Shown: positions 1 to 9,052 of the stretch, piece after piece
Position numbering within the stretch: position 1 is the stretch's first letter
Layout of the letters: each line of letters starts with the position of its first letter
Assembly (NCBI GenBank): GCA_045107005.1
Contig: JBGCFP010000090.1
Span: forward strand, 1-34,625
Direction of reading: 5' to 3'
Length of the DNA stretch: 34,625 bases
Source: JBCCMA01 sp045107005
Lineage (GTDB): Bacteria > Pseudomonadota > Gammaproteobacteria > Steroidobacterales > JBCCMA01
Position numbers and translations under genes: made by a program
Notes under the pieces: generated by a model
Seen by the model: the letters and a program-made list of their open reading frames with translations, nothing else
Databases searched by the model: none
What the model was told of the DNA's origin: nothing

Positions 1-449
1 CCAGCCGCATGTTCCACGTCGGCAAACCCACCGTGATCGGCAAGCGTCTGGCGAGAGTGGCCCACGAGGCCATGTGCCGGGGCATTGGCATTATCAAGGC
101 AGGTACCACACTGGGCGATATTGGCCACGTGATTCAGACCCACGTGGAGAGCGAAGGCTACTCGGTCGTGCGCGAATACTGCGGCCACGGCATTGGTGAG
201 ACGTTCCACGAAGATCCGCAGGTTTTGCACTACGGCAGCCCGGGCACCGGCTTCGTGCTTGAGGCGGGCATGACGATCACCGTCGAGCCCATGGTGAACG
301 CCGGCAGGGCTGCGGTGAAACCGCCGCTGAGAGACGGCTGGACGGTTGTCACCAAAGACCACTCGCTGTCGGCGCAGTGGGAACACACGGTCCTGGTTAC
401 CGAAAACGGCTTTGAAGTGCTGACCCTGGGCGCCTCAGGTGACATGTGA
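1..449 (+). CDS. map: Methionine aminopeptidase type I, C-terminal part (5' end outside window)
   Basis: Removes the initiator methionine from nascent proteins in the cytoplasm, using two metal ions. The frame is open from base 3, so the window cuts the gene; about 148 C-terminal residues remain. Visible family motifs are MFHVGKPT near the cut, REYCGHGIGETFHEDP (contains the metal-ligand His), the MTITVEPMVNAG segment (metal-ligand Glu) and SAQWEHTVLVT (last metal-ligand Glu). All C-terminal active-site blocks of the type I enzyme are therefore intact. Its stop lies inside the start of glnD, an overlap of 11 bp, so the two are probably translated together. The map-glnD-dapD order is common in gammaproteobacteria. 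Confidence 0.97.
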   Translation, partial: SRMFHVGKPTVIGKRLARVAHEAMCRGIGIIKAGTTLGDIGHVIQTHVESEGYSVVREYCGHGIGETFHEDPQVLHYGSPGTGFVLEAGMTITVEPMVNAGRAAVKPPLRDGWTVVTKDHSLSAQWEHTVLVTENGFEVLTLGASGDM

Positions 450-3114
450 CCCCGCGCATCCGGAGCTAACGCAGCTCGATCAGACGCTCGCGACCAAGGA
501 CAACGTCCTGCCCGATTTCAAGCACGCGCTTGCCGCCGGCACGCAGCGGCAGCGCGAGGCATTTGAAAGCGGCACAAATGTGACCCAACTGGTCGGTGAA
601 CGCGCCGATCTGATTGATGCGCTCATTATCCGCGCCTGGAAGCACTGCATGCAGCAGACGGCAGAGCGCTTCGCTCTGGTCGCTGTGGGTGGCTATGGCC
701 GTGGCCAGCTGCATCCCGGCTCCGACATCGACGTCATGGTCTTGCTGCCAGACGCACGCCCCGGCGAAGACGAACTGGCCCTGCTCGGCGATTTCTTCAC
801 GTTGTTGTGGGACATTGGCCTCGAGATCGGCCACAGCGTGCGCACTGTCGCCGACTGCGTCAACGAAAGCAGTGACGTCACGGTAGTGACCAGCCTGATG
901 GAATCGCGCACATTGTACGGCGATGAAGCCCTGTTCGACGCCATGCGCGAGCAAACCGACGCAGACAAAATCTGGCCGGCCCGCGATTTCTTCGAAGCCA
1001 AAGCCGCGGAGCAGCGAGCACGTCATCTGCGTTACGACGATACCGGTTACAACCTCGAGCCAAACATCAAAGGCAGCCCGGGTGGTCTGCGCGACATTCA
1101 GATGGTCGGTTGGGTCGCCAAACGCTACTTTAACGCTGAGACGCTTGAGGACCTGGTCGGTCAGGGCTTCCTGACAGCGGCAGAATTTGAAGGCTTGTGC
1201 GAAGGCCGTGAGTATCTGTGGCGACTGCGCTATGCGCTGCACGTGCTCACCGGACGTCGCGAAGATCGGTTGTTGTTTGATCATCAAATCGTATTGGCAA
1301 AACAGCTTGGCTATCGCGATGCCGAGCACACGCTTGCCGTCGAACAGATGATGCAGCGCTACTACCGCACCGTACTCAAACTCTCGCGCATGAACGAAAT
1401 GCTGCTGCAATTGTTTGACGAAGCTATCCTGCGTGATAACGACGATACGACGCCGTTGAACGAACGTTTCAACATCGTTCACGGCAACATCGATCTGATC
1501 GACACGACGCTGTTCGAACGCGAACCCGGCGCCATGCTCGAAATATTTTTCCACGTACAGCGACAGGAGCAAATCACCGGCGTCACTGCGCGTACGATCC
1601 GGGCCATTCGTCGCTGTCGCCATCTCATCGATCAGTCGTTCCGCGACGACCAGGACAATCAGAAGATGTTCCTGAAGATCATGGACGCGAAAATCGGCGT
1701 GACGCACGAGCTGCGCCGCATGAACCGTTACGGTGTCCTGGGGCAGTACATTCCCGCATTTGGTCGCATTGTCGGTCGCATGCAGTACGACCTGTTTCAC
1801 GCCTATACCGTCGATGCGCACACTCTTTTTGTCGTTAGCAATCTGCGCCGCTTTGCGCTGCCGCGCTTTAACGCCGAATACCCGTACTGCTCCCAAATCA
1901 TGCAGAACGTGCCGAAACCGTTGATTGTTTATATGGCCGGTTTGTTTCACGACATCGCCAAGGGTCGCGGCGGCGATCACTCTGAGCTTGGCGCGCAGGA
2001 TGCCGAGACGTTTTGCCGCCAACACAATATGAGCGCCTACGACGCGCGCCTCGTCGCGTGGCTTGTGCAGCACCACCTGCACCTGTCGATCACCGCACAA
2101 AAGAAAGACGTAAACGACCCACAAGTCATTAACGAATTCGCGACACTGGTCGGCGACCAACTGCACCTCGACTACTTGTACCTTCTGACCGTCGCTGACG
2201 TGCGCGCCACCAATCCGAAGCTGTTTAACTCGTGGAAGGCACAGCTGTTCGAGAAACTGTATCGGCAAACGCGTCGCGTGCTCGATCGCGGGCTCTCCAA
2301 TCCAATCAGCCGGGCAGAACTCGCGGCCGAAAACCGCGCCGAAGCGCAGCAACTGCTCGACGAATCCGGCGCCGATTCGAGCCTCTGGCAAGGCACGTGG
2401 CAGGATTTAGGCGAGGACTATTTTTTGCAACACGCGGCGACTGAGATTGCGTGGCATACCGAACGGCTCAGCGAACTCAACGATCCCGCACGCTCACTGG
2501 TTGCGATCAAGCCCACCGGCGATCGTGGCGTGATGCTCCTTTTGTGGTACGCACCGCAGGAAGACTTCGGCTTTGCTCGGGCAACGGCCACCCTTGATGA
2601 ATTGGGACTGAACATTCTCGATGCGCGCATTACCGGGACGAGTAATAGCTACAGCCTCGACACATATCGCATCATGGAAACGGTCGACAACACGATCTAC
2701 GACCCGGCACGCCTGGAAGCGATCGAGCGACAGTGTCGATTGGCACAAAGTGCTGACGAAAACACACCGAGAGTCACGCGCCAGGCGCCACGGCGCGCGC
2801 GCCTTTTCAAAACTCCTACCGTGCTGAGTTTCAATGACGATACAACGCGTCAGCGCACGGTGATGGAAATGACGGCGGCAGACCGGCCAGGGCTGCTGTC
2901 CAAAGTTGGGGCGGCGCTGCGCGACTGTCACGTGGCATTGCACAACGCAAAAATCACGACCGTCGGCGAACGTGCCGAGAACGTTTTCTTTTTGACCGGC
3001 GAACGCGGTACGGCGTTGTCTGATGCACAGTGCACAGAACTTCAAGACGGTGTGCTCGCCCGACTCCAGGGTCATGGCAATGCCGAGCCCGCCACCACGG
3101 TTTCTTCCCGCTAG
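439..3114 (+). CDS. glnD: Bifunctional uridylyltransferase/uridylyl-removing enzyme GlnD (PII sensor)
   Basis: Cytoplasmic sensor of glutamine that adds UMP to PII proteins when nitrogen is low and removes it when nitrogen is high. The 891-residue product has the full family architecture. The nucleotidyltransferase motif VGGYGRGQLHPGSDIDVMVL has catalytic Asp96 and Asp98. The GlnD hallmark YNLEPNIKGSPGGLRDIQ follows. The HD hydrolase motif LFHDIAKGRGGDHSELGA has His504-Asp505, and two C-terminal ACT domains lie near residues 688-760 and 808-885. The start is GTG at 439, inside the map coding sequence; no ATG exists in frame near it and the Shine-Dalgarno is weak, so coupling to map translation is likely. 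dapD follows after 15 bp. Nothing suggests loss of either activity. Confidence 0.97.
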   Translation: MTCDPAHPELTQLDQTLATKDNVLPDFKHALAAGTQRQREAFESGTNVTQLVGERADLIDALIIRAWKHCMQQTAERFALVAVGGYGRGQLHPGSDIDVMVLLPDARPGEDELALLGDFFTLLWDIGLEIGHSVRTVADCVNESSDVTVVTSLMESRTLYGDEALFDAMREQTDADKIWPARDFFEAKAAEQRARHLRYDDTGYNLEPNIKGSPGGLRDIQMVGWVAKRYFNAETLEDLVGQGFLTAAEFEGLCEGREYLWRLRYALHVLTGRREDRLLFDHQIVLAKQLGYRDAEHTLAVEQMMQRYYRTVLKLSRMNEMLLQLFDEAILRDNDDTTPLNERFNIVHGNIDLIDTTLFEREPGAMLEIFFHVQRQEQITGVTARTIRAIRRCRHLIDQSFRDDQDNQKMFLKIMDAKIGVTHELRRMNRYGVLGQYIPAFGRIVGRMQYDLFHAYTVDAHTLFVVSNLRRFALPRFNAEYPYCSQIMQNVPKPLIVYMAGLFHDIAKGRGGDHSELGAQDAETFCRQHNMSAYDARLVAWLVQHHLHLSITAQKKDVNDPQVINEFATLVGDQLHLDYLYLLTVADVRATNPKLFNSWKAQLFEKLYRQTRRVLDRGLSNPISRAELAAENRAEAQQLLDESGADSSLWQGTWQDLGEDYFLQHAATEIAWHTERLSELNDPARSLVAIKPTGDRGVMLLLWYAPQEDFGFARATATLDELGLNILDARITGTSNSYSLDTYRIMETVDNTIYDPARLEAIERQCRLAQSADENTPRVTRQAPRRARLFKTPTVLSFNDDTTRQRTVMEMTAADRPGLLSKVGAALRDCHVALHNAKITTVGERAENVFFLTGERGTALSDAQCTELQDGVLARLQGHGNAEPATTVSSR

Positions 3115-3129
3115 CAAGCCAGGCATCTC

Positions 3130-3957
3130 ATGACCGACGAACAACTCCAATCCACTATTGAAGCGGCCTTCGACGACCGCGCCCAACTCAATCCGGTCAA
3201 CGCACCGGCCGAGATCCGCGCTGCGGTCACCCGCGTTATCGGAGACATCGACACGGGCAAGCGACGCATTGCCGAGCCGGGCGACGGCGGCTGGAAGGTC
3301 AACGAGTGGCTTAAAAAAGCCGTCCTGCTGTATTTTCGACTGCACGACAACGTAGTGATGGACGGCGGGGCTCACCCTGCCTATGACAAAGTCCCGCTGA
3401 AGTTTGACGGCGAAGACGCCGCCGGATTCGCGCGCACCGGCGCACGCGTGGTACCTCCGGCCACCGTGCGCCACGGGGCCTACGTGGCACCCGGTACCGT
3501 GCTGATGCCGAGCTACGTCAACATCGGTGCTTACGTCGACGAAGGCACCATGGTCGACACGTGGGCCACGGTTGGCTCCTGCGCGCAGATCGGGCGCAAC
3601 GTGCACCTGTCGGGCGGTGTGGGTATCGGTGGCGTACTCGAACCGCTGCAGGCCGCACCAACGATCATTGAAGACGATTGCTTTATCGGGGCGCGCTCGG
3701 AAATCGTCGAAGGCGTCATTGTCGAGCGCGGCGCGGTCGTGTCGATGGGCGTTTTTATCGGACAAAGCACACGGATTTACGATCGCGCGACGGGCGACAT
3801 TTCCTACGGTCGAGTCCCGGCAGGCGCAGTGGTCGTTGCCGGATCACTGCCGAGTGCAGACGGGCGCTACAGTCTTAACTGCGCGGTCATCGTGAAACGC
3901 GTGGACGAGCGCACACGCTCGAAAGTCAGCCTCAACGAACTGCTGCGCCCAGATTGA
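3130..3957 (+). CDS. dapD: 2,3,4,5-tetrahydropyridine-2,6-dicarboxylate N-succinyltransferase DapD
   Basis: Transfers succinyl from succinyl-CoA to tetrahydrodipicolinate in the succinylase route to meso-diaminopimelate and lysine. The 275-residue length matches the family (about 274). The N-terminal helical region carries WLKKAVLLYFRLHDN. The middle is a left-handed beta-helix of hexapeptide repeats, roughly residues 105-235, including MPSYVNIGAYVDEGTMVDTW, HLSGGVGIGGVLEPLQA and CFIGARSEIVEGVIVE. The product should be a cytoplasmic trimer. It is separated from glnD by 15 bp and from the next gene by 13 bp. The pathway partner dapE lies two genes downstream, so this stretch is a partial diaminopimelate operon. 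Confidence 0.98.
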   Translation: MTDEQLQSTIEAAFDDRAQLNPVNAPAEIRAAVTRVIGDIDTGKRRIAEPGDGGWKVNEWLKKAVLLYFRLHDNVVMDGGAHPAYDKVPLKFDGEDAAGFARTGARVVPPATVRHGAYVAPGTVLMPSYVNIGAYVDEGTMVDTWATVGSCAQIGRNVHLSGGVGIGGVLEPLQAAPTIIEDDCFIGARSEIVEGVIVERGAVVSMGVFIGQSTRIYDRATGDISYGRVPAGAVVVAGSLPSADGRYSLNCAVIVKRVDERTRSKVSLNELLRPD

Positions 3958-3970
3958 GACGGACCCGATC

Positions 3971-4321
3971 ATGACCATAAAACTCTACGGCCTGAAGAAC
4001 TGCGACGGCTGCCGCAAAGCACTCAAAACCCTCGCGGCGCGCGGTGATGCTGTGGAATTTCACGATATTCGCGAACCGGCCAACACCGAGAAAGTGGTCA
4101 ACTGGATTGGGGCAACGGACGATCCGCTGCGCTTCGTCAACAAGCGCTCGACAACATGGCGCGCGCTCAGTAATAACGACAAAGAATCTCTGGATGCCCT
4201 GACCGCCCTGCCCTTGTTGCTGAAAAACCCAACGCTGATCAAACGACCGGTGCTGCGCATCGGCGAGCAAACCCTTGCCGGTTTCGATGCAGCTCGTATC
4301 GACGCGGCGAAACTCAAATGA
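3971..4321 (+). CDS. ArsC/Spx/YffB-family thioredoxin-fold protein
   Basis: A 116-residue protein of the ArsC/Spx/YffB reductase-like family. The N-terminal thioredoxin-fold strand carries KLYGLKNCDGCRKALKTL, giving a CxxC pair at Cys11 and Cys14. The central FHDIRE and FVNKRSTTWRAL segments and the late IKRPVLRIGEQTLAGFD segment are the usual family blocks. IKRP is where family members carry the cis-Pro/Arg anion site. The family is known for arsenate reductase-like folds, but YffB-type members have no firmly established substrate. The gene sits between dapD and dapE, as yffB sits next to dapE in enterics, and its stop overlaps the dapE start (ATGA). A role tied to diaminopimelate synthesis is inferred from position only. 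Confidence 0.88.
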   Translation: MTIKLYGLKNCDGCRKALKTLAARGDAVEFHDIREPANTEKVVNWIGATDDPLRFVNKRSTTWRALSNNDKESLDALTALPLLLKNPTLIKRPVLRIGEQTLAGFDAARIDAAKLK

Positions 4322-5457
4322 GCAACAGTGCCAGTCCAGTTATCGCCCTTGCGCAGCAGTTGATTCGATTACCGTCGATCACGCCGCACGATGAGGGCTG
4401 CCAGCGCATCCTGTGCGAACGCCTTGCCACGCTGGGTTTTCAAATTGAAGCCATGCGTTTCGGCGACGTGGATAACTTCTACGCAGTCCATGGCAACGCG
4501 GGACCGGTGCTGTGTTTCGCCGGCCATACTGACGTGGTACCGACCGGACCAACGGAGCGTTGGGGCGTGCCGCCGTTCGACGGCACCGTCCAAGACGGCG
4601 TGCTCCACGGGCGCGGCGCAGCGGATATGAAAGGCGCGCTGGCAGCGATGATTTGCGCGACTGAAGCGTTTATCGCCAGACGACCTGCGCACCCAGGTCG
4701 CCTCGCCTTTTTGATCACCAGTGATGAAGAAGGCCCGTCGGTTGACGGAACACGGCGCGTCGTGGAAACGCTGCGCGCTCGCGGCGAGACGTTGGACTAC
4801 TGTGTCATCGGCGAACCCAGTAGCGACAAAGCGTTGGGGGATCGGGTGCGCCACGGCCGACGCGGCTCATTGAACGCGCGACTGACGATCAAAGGTGTGC
4901 AAGGCCACGTGGCGTATCCGCAATTGGCGCGCAATCCCATTCACGACGCCGCACCACTTTTGCACGCGCTGGCGACCGAAGCGTGGGATGAGGGCAATGC
5001 CGACTTTCCGCCCACGACCCTGCAAATTTCGAACATCAACGCGGGCACCGGTGCTGGTAACGTGATTCCCGGCGAGCTGACGGCCGATTTTAATCTGCGC
5101 TTTTCAACGGAATTGACTCAAGCCCGCATCGAGCAGCGTGTGGCACAACTACTGAACGACCACGACGCCGATGCCGTTATTGAATGGAAACTGTCGGGCG
5201 CGCCGTTCTTAAGCGAGCATGGGGCACTGCGCGACGCCACCCTGGCCGCCATCGCGGACGTCACCGGGCGCACTGCCGAATGCTCCACCAGTGGTGGCAC
5301 GTCCGACGGGCGTTTTATCTGTGATATTTGCCCGGAGCTGGTCGAATTGGGCACCGTGGGCCGCACCATCCATCAGATCGATGAACAAGTAACGGTGCAC
5401 GAGCTAGAGCAGCTCGAGCAAGTCTACGTCCGCGTGATGGAACGACTGCTCAGCTAA
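4318..5457 (+). CDS. dapE: Succinyl-diaminopimelate desuccinylase DapE
   Basis: Zinc-dependent M20-family hydrolase that cleaves N-succinyl-LL-diaminopimelate to LL-diaminopimelate and succinate in the cytoplasm. The 379-residue product shows the di-zinc site: His70 in CFAGHTDVVPTGP, Asp103 in GRGAADMKGALAAM, the catalytic Glu137-Glu138 pair in ITSDEEGPSVDGT, Glu166 in IGEPSSDK and His352 in RTIHQIDEQV. The start overlaps the preceding stop by four bases (ATGA), a sign of translational coupling. The 3' end overlaps the convergent dsbB gene by eight bases. No hairpin terminator is visible in that overlap, so transcripts from the two sides may run into each other. Confidence 0.98.
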   Translation: MSNSASPVIALAQQLIRLPSITPHDEGCQRILCERLATLGFQIEAMRFGDVDNFYAVHGNAGPVLCFAGHTDVVPTGPTERWGVPPFDGTVQDGVLHGRGAADMKGALAAMICATEAFIARRPAHPGRLAFLITSDEEGPSVDGTRRVVETLRARGETLDYCVIGEPSSDKALGDRVRHGRRGSLNARLTIKGVQGHVAYPQLARNPIHDAAPLLHALATEAWDEGNADFPPTTLQISNINAGTGAGNVIPGELTADFNLRFSTELTQARIEQRVAQLLNDHDADAVIEWKLSGAPFLSEHGALRDATLAAIADVTGRTAECSTSGGTSDGRFICDICPELVELGTVGRTIHQIDEQVTVHELEQLEQVYVRVMERLLS

Positions 5458-5950
5458 ACGTCTCGCGGCGCAAATTGTTGTACAGCGCCCATAGCCCAAA
5501 CAGCACAAACCACAGTAGGGTCCACTGCGGCATCGACAGCCCCAGGAAGGACCAGTCGATATTGGCGCATTCGCCGGAGCCGGTGAAAACCTTGGTCAAC
5601 ACTTCGGTAAACGGAAACGCGCCGAGCATGTAGTCGAGACCGGGACCGCACGCCGGCACTTCGTCGGGCGGCAAGCCCTGCAGCCAGACGTGACGCCACG
5701 CTACGGCGACGCCGCCGGCGGTAGCCAGCGTGGTCAAGACGGCATAAACCCGCGCCCCGGTGGCCTGCGGATTGTGGAGTGCGGCAAGGAGAAAAAATAC
5801 GCCGGTCGCGATCATCGCCATGCGCTGAAACTCGCACAATGGGCACGGCATATAGCCTTGCACGTACTGAGCAAAGTAGGCGTACCCCATCATGGCGGCG
5901 CACAGACCAAAACCCAATAAGTTGCCCTGACGTCGACTAATATTGATCAT
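5450..5950 (-). CDS. dsbB: Disulfide bond formation protein B (DsbB)
   Basis: Inner-membrane quinone reductase that reoxidises DsbA and so powers disulfide formation in the periplasm. The 166-residue protein has four hydrophobic segments. The first periplasmic loop carries Cys36-Pro-Leu-Cys39, followed by EFQRMAMI; the second loop carries Cys101 (PACGPGLDYM) and Cys128 (SGECANIDW). These are the two redox pairs of the family. The ATG start has a good Shine-Dalgarno (GGAG, seven bases away) that lies just past the tsaB stop, 14 bp upstream. It is the last gene of the mrcB-lipoprotein-helicase-tsaB-dsbB run and ends 8 bp inside dapE on the other strand. Confidence 0.97.
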   Translation of the reverse strand: MINISRRQGNLLGFGLCAAMMGYAYFAQYVQGYMPCPLCEFQRMAMIATGVFFLLAALHNPQATGARVYAVLTTLATAGGVAVAWRHVWLQGLPPDEVPACGPGLDYMLGAFPFTEVLTKVFTGSGECANIDWSFLGLSMPQWTLLWFVLFGLWALYNNLRRETFS

Positions 5951-5964
5951 TGTTGTTCTCCGAA

Positions 5965-6630
5965 TCAGGTCGCTAATTTACCATCTACCGGGTGACGCAG
6001 ATAGCGCGGCTGCGCCGCCGCCACGCTCACTTCGCGCCCGCCGCCGCGGTCCAGTACCAAGATGAAATCGGCAGCGCTTGCTGCCGTTGGCTCACCTTCA
6101 AACCAGGCACAGCCGACGGGTAAGCTTAGTCGCCCCGACCCGGTGCCCGCCACCACAAGCGGACCGTCCGGCCACGTTAACTCGTCGACTTCGATCACGG
6201 CAGGCGTACTGCGTTCGACCGGCTTGCCCTCGGGCATTACGTCAAACCACTGTGCGCAAACTGCGCCCATGCCCGCTTCGTGCGCAATCAATACGCCGGT
6301 TCCAGGCGCGACACCGGACGCCACACGCTCGGCCAGCGCCGTCAGATTCGACACAGCAACCACTCGAGCCCCGGTCACCAGCGCGAAACCTTGCACGACA
6401 CTTGCCGCTATGCGCAAACCGGTAAGGCCGCCCGGTCCTTCGCCAAACGCCAGACGTTCCACATCCTCAAGCGCAATACCGCCCGTGTTGAGGACCTCTG
6501 ACACCAGACCAAGAATATGGTTCGCGTGAGCGCGCGGTTCATTCGCGACGCGCTGAATACGCTGCCCGTCGTGTGCGAGGCACACCGAACACAGCGCACC
6601 GGCGCTGTCCAACGCAAGCGTCGTCGTCAC
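5965..6630 (-). CDS. tsaB: tRNA threonylcarbamoyladenosine biosynthesis protein TsaB
   Basis: ASKHA-fold partner of TsaD and TsaE in forming the universal t6A37 modification on ANN-decoding tRNAs. The 221-residue length fits the family. The N-terminus MTTTLALDSAGALCSVCL and the block LAFGEGPGGLTGLRIAASVV are diagnostic; the latter is the GPGSFTGLRIG motif with Ser-Phe changed to Gly-Leu. The start is GTG, overlapping the helicase stop (GTGA), so expression is coupled to it. A YoaA-type helicase next to tsaB is a conserved gammaproteobacterial pairing. tsaD is not in this window. Confidence 0.93.
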   Translation of the reverse strand: MTTTLALDSAGALCSVCLAHDGQRIQRVANEPRAHANHILGLVSEVLNTGGIALEDVERLAFGEGPGGLTGLRIAASVVQGFALVTGARVVAVSNLTALAERVASGVAPGTGVLIAHEAGMGAVCAQWFDVMPEGKPVERSTPAVIEVDELTWPDGPLVVAGTGSGRLSLPVGCAWFEGEPTAASAADFILVLDRGGGREVSVAAAQPRYLRHPVDGKLAT

Positions 6631-8561
6631 GTTCGATCCCGACTCAAAAAAGACGAGGCTTCAGCCGCGTCGGTCGTGACGCGCATCGGCGGCAAACTGG
6701 CGCGGAACACGCGTCCGTAGCTTTTCTGGGTGATCCGCGGATCACACAACACGCAGACACCCGTATCGTCCGGATCGCGGATCAGCCGGCCTACGCCCTG
6801 CTTCAACGCCAGCACCGCTTCGGGCAACTGGTGCTGCATGAAGGCGTTGACACCGCGCTGCTTTAGCGCGTGCAGTCGCGCTTCGATCACCGGATCACCC
6901 GGCGACGCGAACGGCAATTTATCGATGACCACCAGCGACAGTGCCTGACCGCGCACGTCCACGCCTTCCCAAAAACTCGAAGTCCCGAGAAGGACGGCGT
7001 TGCCGTGTTCGCGAAACTGACGCAGCAGCTCGTCGCGTGGCGCATCGCCCTGCGCGAGTACCGGATACTTTTTGTATTCGCGCAGCAGGTTCGCCGCCTC
7101 ATTCAACGCGCGTCGACTGGTAAACAAAATGAAGGCCCCGCCGCCCGCGGCACTAACCAGCGGCAGCGCGCAGCGCAGGACGCTCTTGGTGTACTCCTGG
7201 CTCGACGGCGCAGGCATATCCGGTGGCAAGTAAAGCAGCGCGTTCTCGGCGAAATCGAACGGGCTGCCAAGCTGCAACGTCGTCGGCTCCACCAATCCCA
7301 TGCGCTCGACAAAGTGATCAAATTTCTCTTGCACCGCGAGCGTCGCGGACGTCATCACCCACGCGCAGTCCTGGCGCTGCATAATGTCACGCAGCTGGTC
7401 CGCCGCTTCGAGTGGCGTGCTGTGCAGAGCAAACCCACCGCGAAACACTTCGACCCAGCGAATGTCGTCGCCGCGCTCGGCATCACACAAGCGCTCAACC
7501 GCATTGACCGCCATCACGGCGCGCCGCCCCAGTGCATCAAGACCAGCCGTGTGGCCGTTCAGGTCATCCAGTAACTCGTGTACGGCGTCGAGACTCTTGC
7601 CCAACGCTTCGAGCGCCGTCAGCGACGCTTCCGGCAGCTGCGAAAAATTCACGCGCCGATCCCATCGTCCGAGCGTCTCACGAAACGCCGCCTGCGCATC
7701 GCGCAACGGACCGACCACTTCACGCACACTCTCGACGTCCACCTGAGCGTCCGCGGCTTCGGTTTCCAAATCGCCAATCAGCCCCTTGATTTGACGCGCA
7801 CTCAAACGCACACCGAAAAAGCGCGACGCGATATCGGGCAACTGGTGCGCTTCGTCAATGATGCACGCTTCAGCACCGGGCAGCAGTTCGCCGAAGCCCT
7901 CTTCTTTCAACGTGAAATCGGCCAACAGTAAATGGTGGTTGACGATCACCAGATCCGCCGCTTGCGCGCGACGACGCGCTTTGACCACGTGACAATCGCC
8001 ATACTGTGGGCATTCCTGACCAAGACAGTTGTCGGCAGTGGACGTGACGTGCGGCCACACCGGGTGATCTTCCGGCATCGCCGTGTACTCGGCGATGTCG
8101 CCGTGCTTGGTGTCCAGCGCCCAGCCCGCCACGCGCGTTACCGCGATATCCACTTTCGGTGGCAGCGCCAGCGAGCGCGCCTGCTCAAGACGATAGCGGC
8201 ACAGATAATTGCTGCGCCCTTTGAGTAACGCCGTTTTGACCGGCTGACCCAGCGCTGCCGTGACGTTGGGCAAATCACGATGAAACAGCTGGTCTTGCAG
8301 GTTTTTGGTGCCGGTGGATATCACGACGCGATGACCGCACAAAAGCGCCGGGATCAAATACGCCATGGTCTTGCCCACACCGGTGCCGGCCTCGACCACC
8401 AGCGTATCCGCATGGGCGAGCGCGCGCGCCACCGCGCGCGCCATCTCGAGCTGCGGTGCACGCGGAGCATAGCCGTGCAGGACACCAGCCAGTGGCCCCT
8501 GTGGCGCAAAGATATCGTCCAGTTGCTCCGCGCTTTGCGACCCTTCGACCTGCTCGCTCAA
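6627..8561 (-). CDS. yoaA: YoaA/DinG-family ATP-dependent DNA helicase (XPD-like, Fe-S)
   Basis: Superfamily 2, XPD-like 5'-3' DNA helicase; YoaA acts in DNA repair with the replisome protein HolC in E. coli. From the chosen start the protein has 644 residues, close to E. coli YoaA. It shows Walker A EAGTGVGKT (Lys64), four cysteines for a 4Fe-4S cluster (121, 179, 184, 190; NCLGQECPQYGDC), the DEAH box IIDEAHQLPD at 236-239 and motif VI GVGRLIRDPDDTGVC. The frame stays open to 8723, but that stretch lies within the lipoprotein gene. A TTG at 8561 overlaps that gene's TGA (TTGA) and has GGTGA seven bases upstream, giving MSEQVEGSQS, so I start there. DinG is the nearest alternative; the tsaB neighbour favours YoaA. 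Confidence 0.93.
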   Translation of the reverse strand: MSEQVEGSQSAEQLDDIFAPQGPLAGVLHGYAPRAPQLEMARAVARALAHADTLVVEAGTGVGKTMAYLIPALLCGHRVVISTGTKNLQDQLFHRDLPNVTAALGQPVKTALLKGRSNYLCRYRLEQARSLALPPKVDIAVTRVAGWALDTKHGDIAEYTAMPEDHPVWPHVTSTADNCLGQECPQYGDCHVVKARRRAQAADLVIVNHHLLLADFTLKEEGFGELLPGAEACIIDEAHQLPDIASRFFGVRLSARQIKGLIGDLETEAADAQVDVESVREVVGPLRDAQAAFRETLGRWDRRVNFSQLPEASLTALEALGKSLDAVHELLDDLNGHTAGLDALGRRAVMAVNAVERLCDAERGDDIRWVEVFRGGFALHSTPLEAADQLRDIMQRQDCAWVMTSATLAVQEKFDHFVERMGLVEPTTLQLGSPFDFAENALLYLPPDMPAPSSQEYTKSVLRCALPLVSAAGGGAFILFTSRRALNEAANLLREYKKYPVLAQGDAPRDELLRQFREHGNAVLLGTSSFWEGVDVRGQALSLVVIDKLPFASPGDPVIEARLHALKQRGVNAFMQHQLPEAVLALKQGVGRLIRDPDDTGVCVLCDPRITQKSYGRVFRASLPPMRVTTDAAEASSFLSRDRT

Positions 8562-9052
8562 GGCGCGGTCACCAGATCCGGATTGCGCAGACTCAACGCT
8601 TCGGCATCCCGCAGCACCGCCGGATCGCCGCGTGACAGCGAGCGCGCTTTTTGCACCAGCACCCGCGCCTGCTGCGTATCGCGTTGCGCGAGGCGAATAT
8701 CCGCCAGTGCGAGGTAGAGCCACGGGTTGTTACGCTCGATGCGCAGCGCGCGCTCGACCTGAGCGGCGGCGCGATCAAACTCTCGGCGCGCGCTCAGTCG
8801 TTCCGCTTCCGCCAGCAACAGGGCAGCGGGCCCCGCAGGCTTGGGCGCGACCGGGCCTGGGACTTCAACCTCGGGCGTCGGCGTCTGGGGCTCGGCAACG
8901 GGCGCGTCGCGGCTGTCAACGTCACCCGGACGGTCACCGATCACTGCCGGTTCCGCCGCTGGCGGTTTTTGATACGGATCGAGCCCCGCACAGCCGGCGA
9001 GCAGCCAAACGCTCAGGAGCGTTAATCCCCACCTAGTCGATCGCGTAACCAT
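8558..9052 (-). CDS. TPR-type outer-membrane lipoprotein, putative PBP1B activator (LpoP-like)
   Basis: A 164-residue predicted lipoprotein. The signal peptide ends in a clear lipobox Leu18-Ala-Gly-Cys21. A disordered, Pro/Glu-rich linker follows (about 22-72), then a helical tetratricopeptide-like region (about 73-150) with EFDRAAAQVERALRIERNNP and YLALADIRLAQRDTQQARVL. It overlaps the 3' end of mrcB by 31 bp. A lipoprotein with a linker plus TPR encoded directly beside PBP1B is the arrangement described for LpoP, the PBP1B activator of Pseudomonas aeruginosa. The functional call is an inference from architecture and position; the lipoprotein and TPR assignments are direct. It is coupled to the downstream helicase by a TTGA overlap. 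Confidence 0.85.
   Translation of the reverse strand: MVTRSTRWGLTLLSVWLLAGCAGLDPYQKPPAAEPAVIGDRPGDVDSRDAPVAEPQTPTPEVEVPGPVAPKPAGPAALLLAEAERLSARREFDRAAAQVERALRIERNNPWLYLALADIRLAQRDTQQARVLVQKARSLSRGDPAVLRDAEALSLRNPDLVTAP

Noticed and set aside
466..2391. 641-codon open frame antisense to glnD
   Set aside because: It lies wholly opposite a well-supported glnD, has no recognisable domain, and arises from GC-rich codon bias that removes stops on the other strand.
2494..3765. 423-codon open frame antisense to glnD and dapD
   Set aside because: It spans the junction of two clear genes on the opposite strand and shows no protein-like motif.
8562..8723. 54-codon N-terminal extension of the helicase frame
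   Set aside because: It overlaps the lipoprotein gene in another frame and is low-complexity Ala/Gly/Arg; the TTG at 8561 gives a family-like start.
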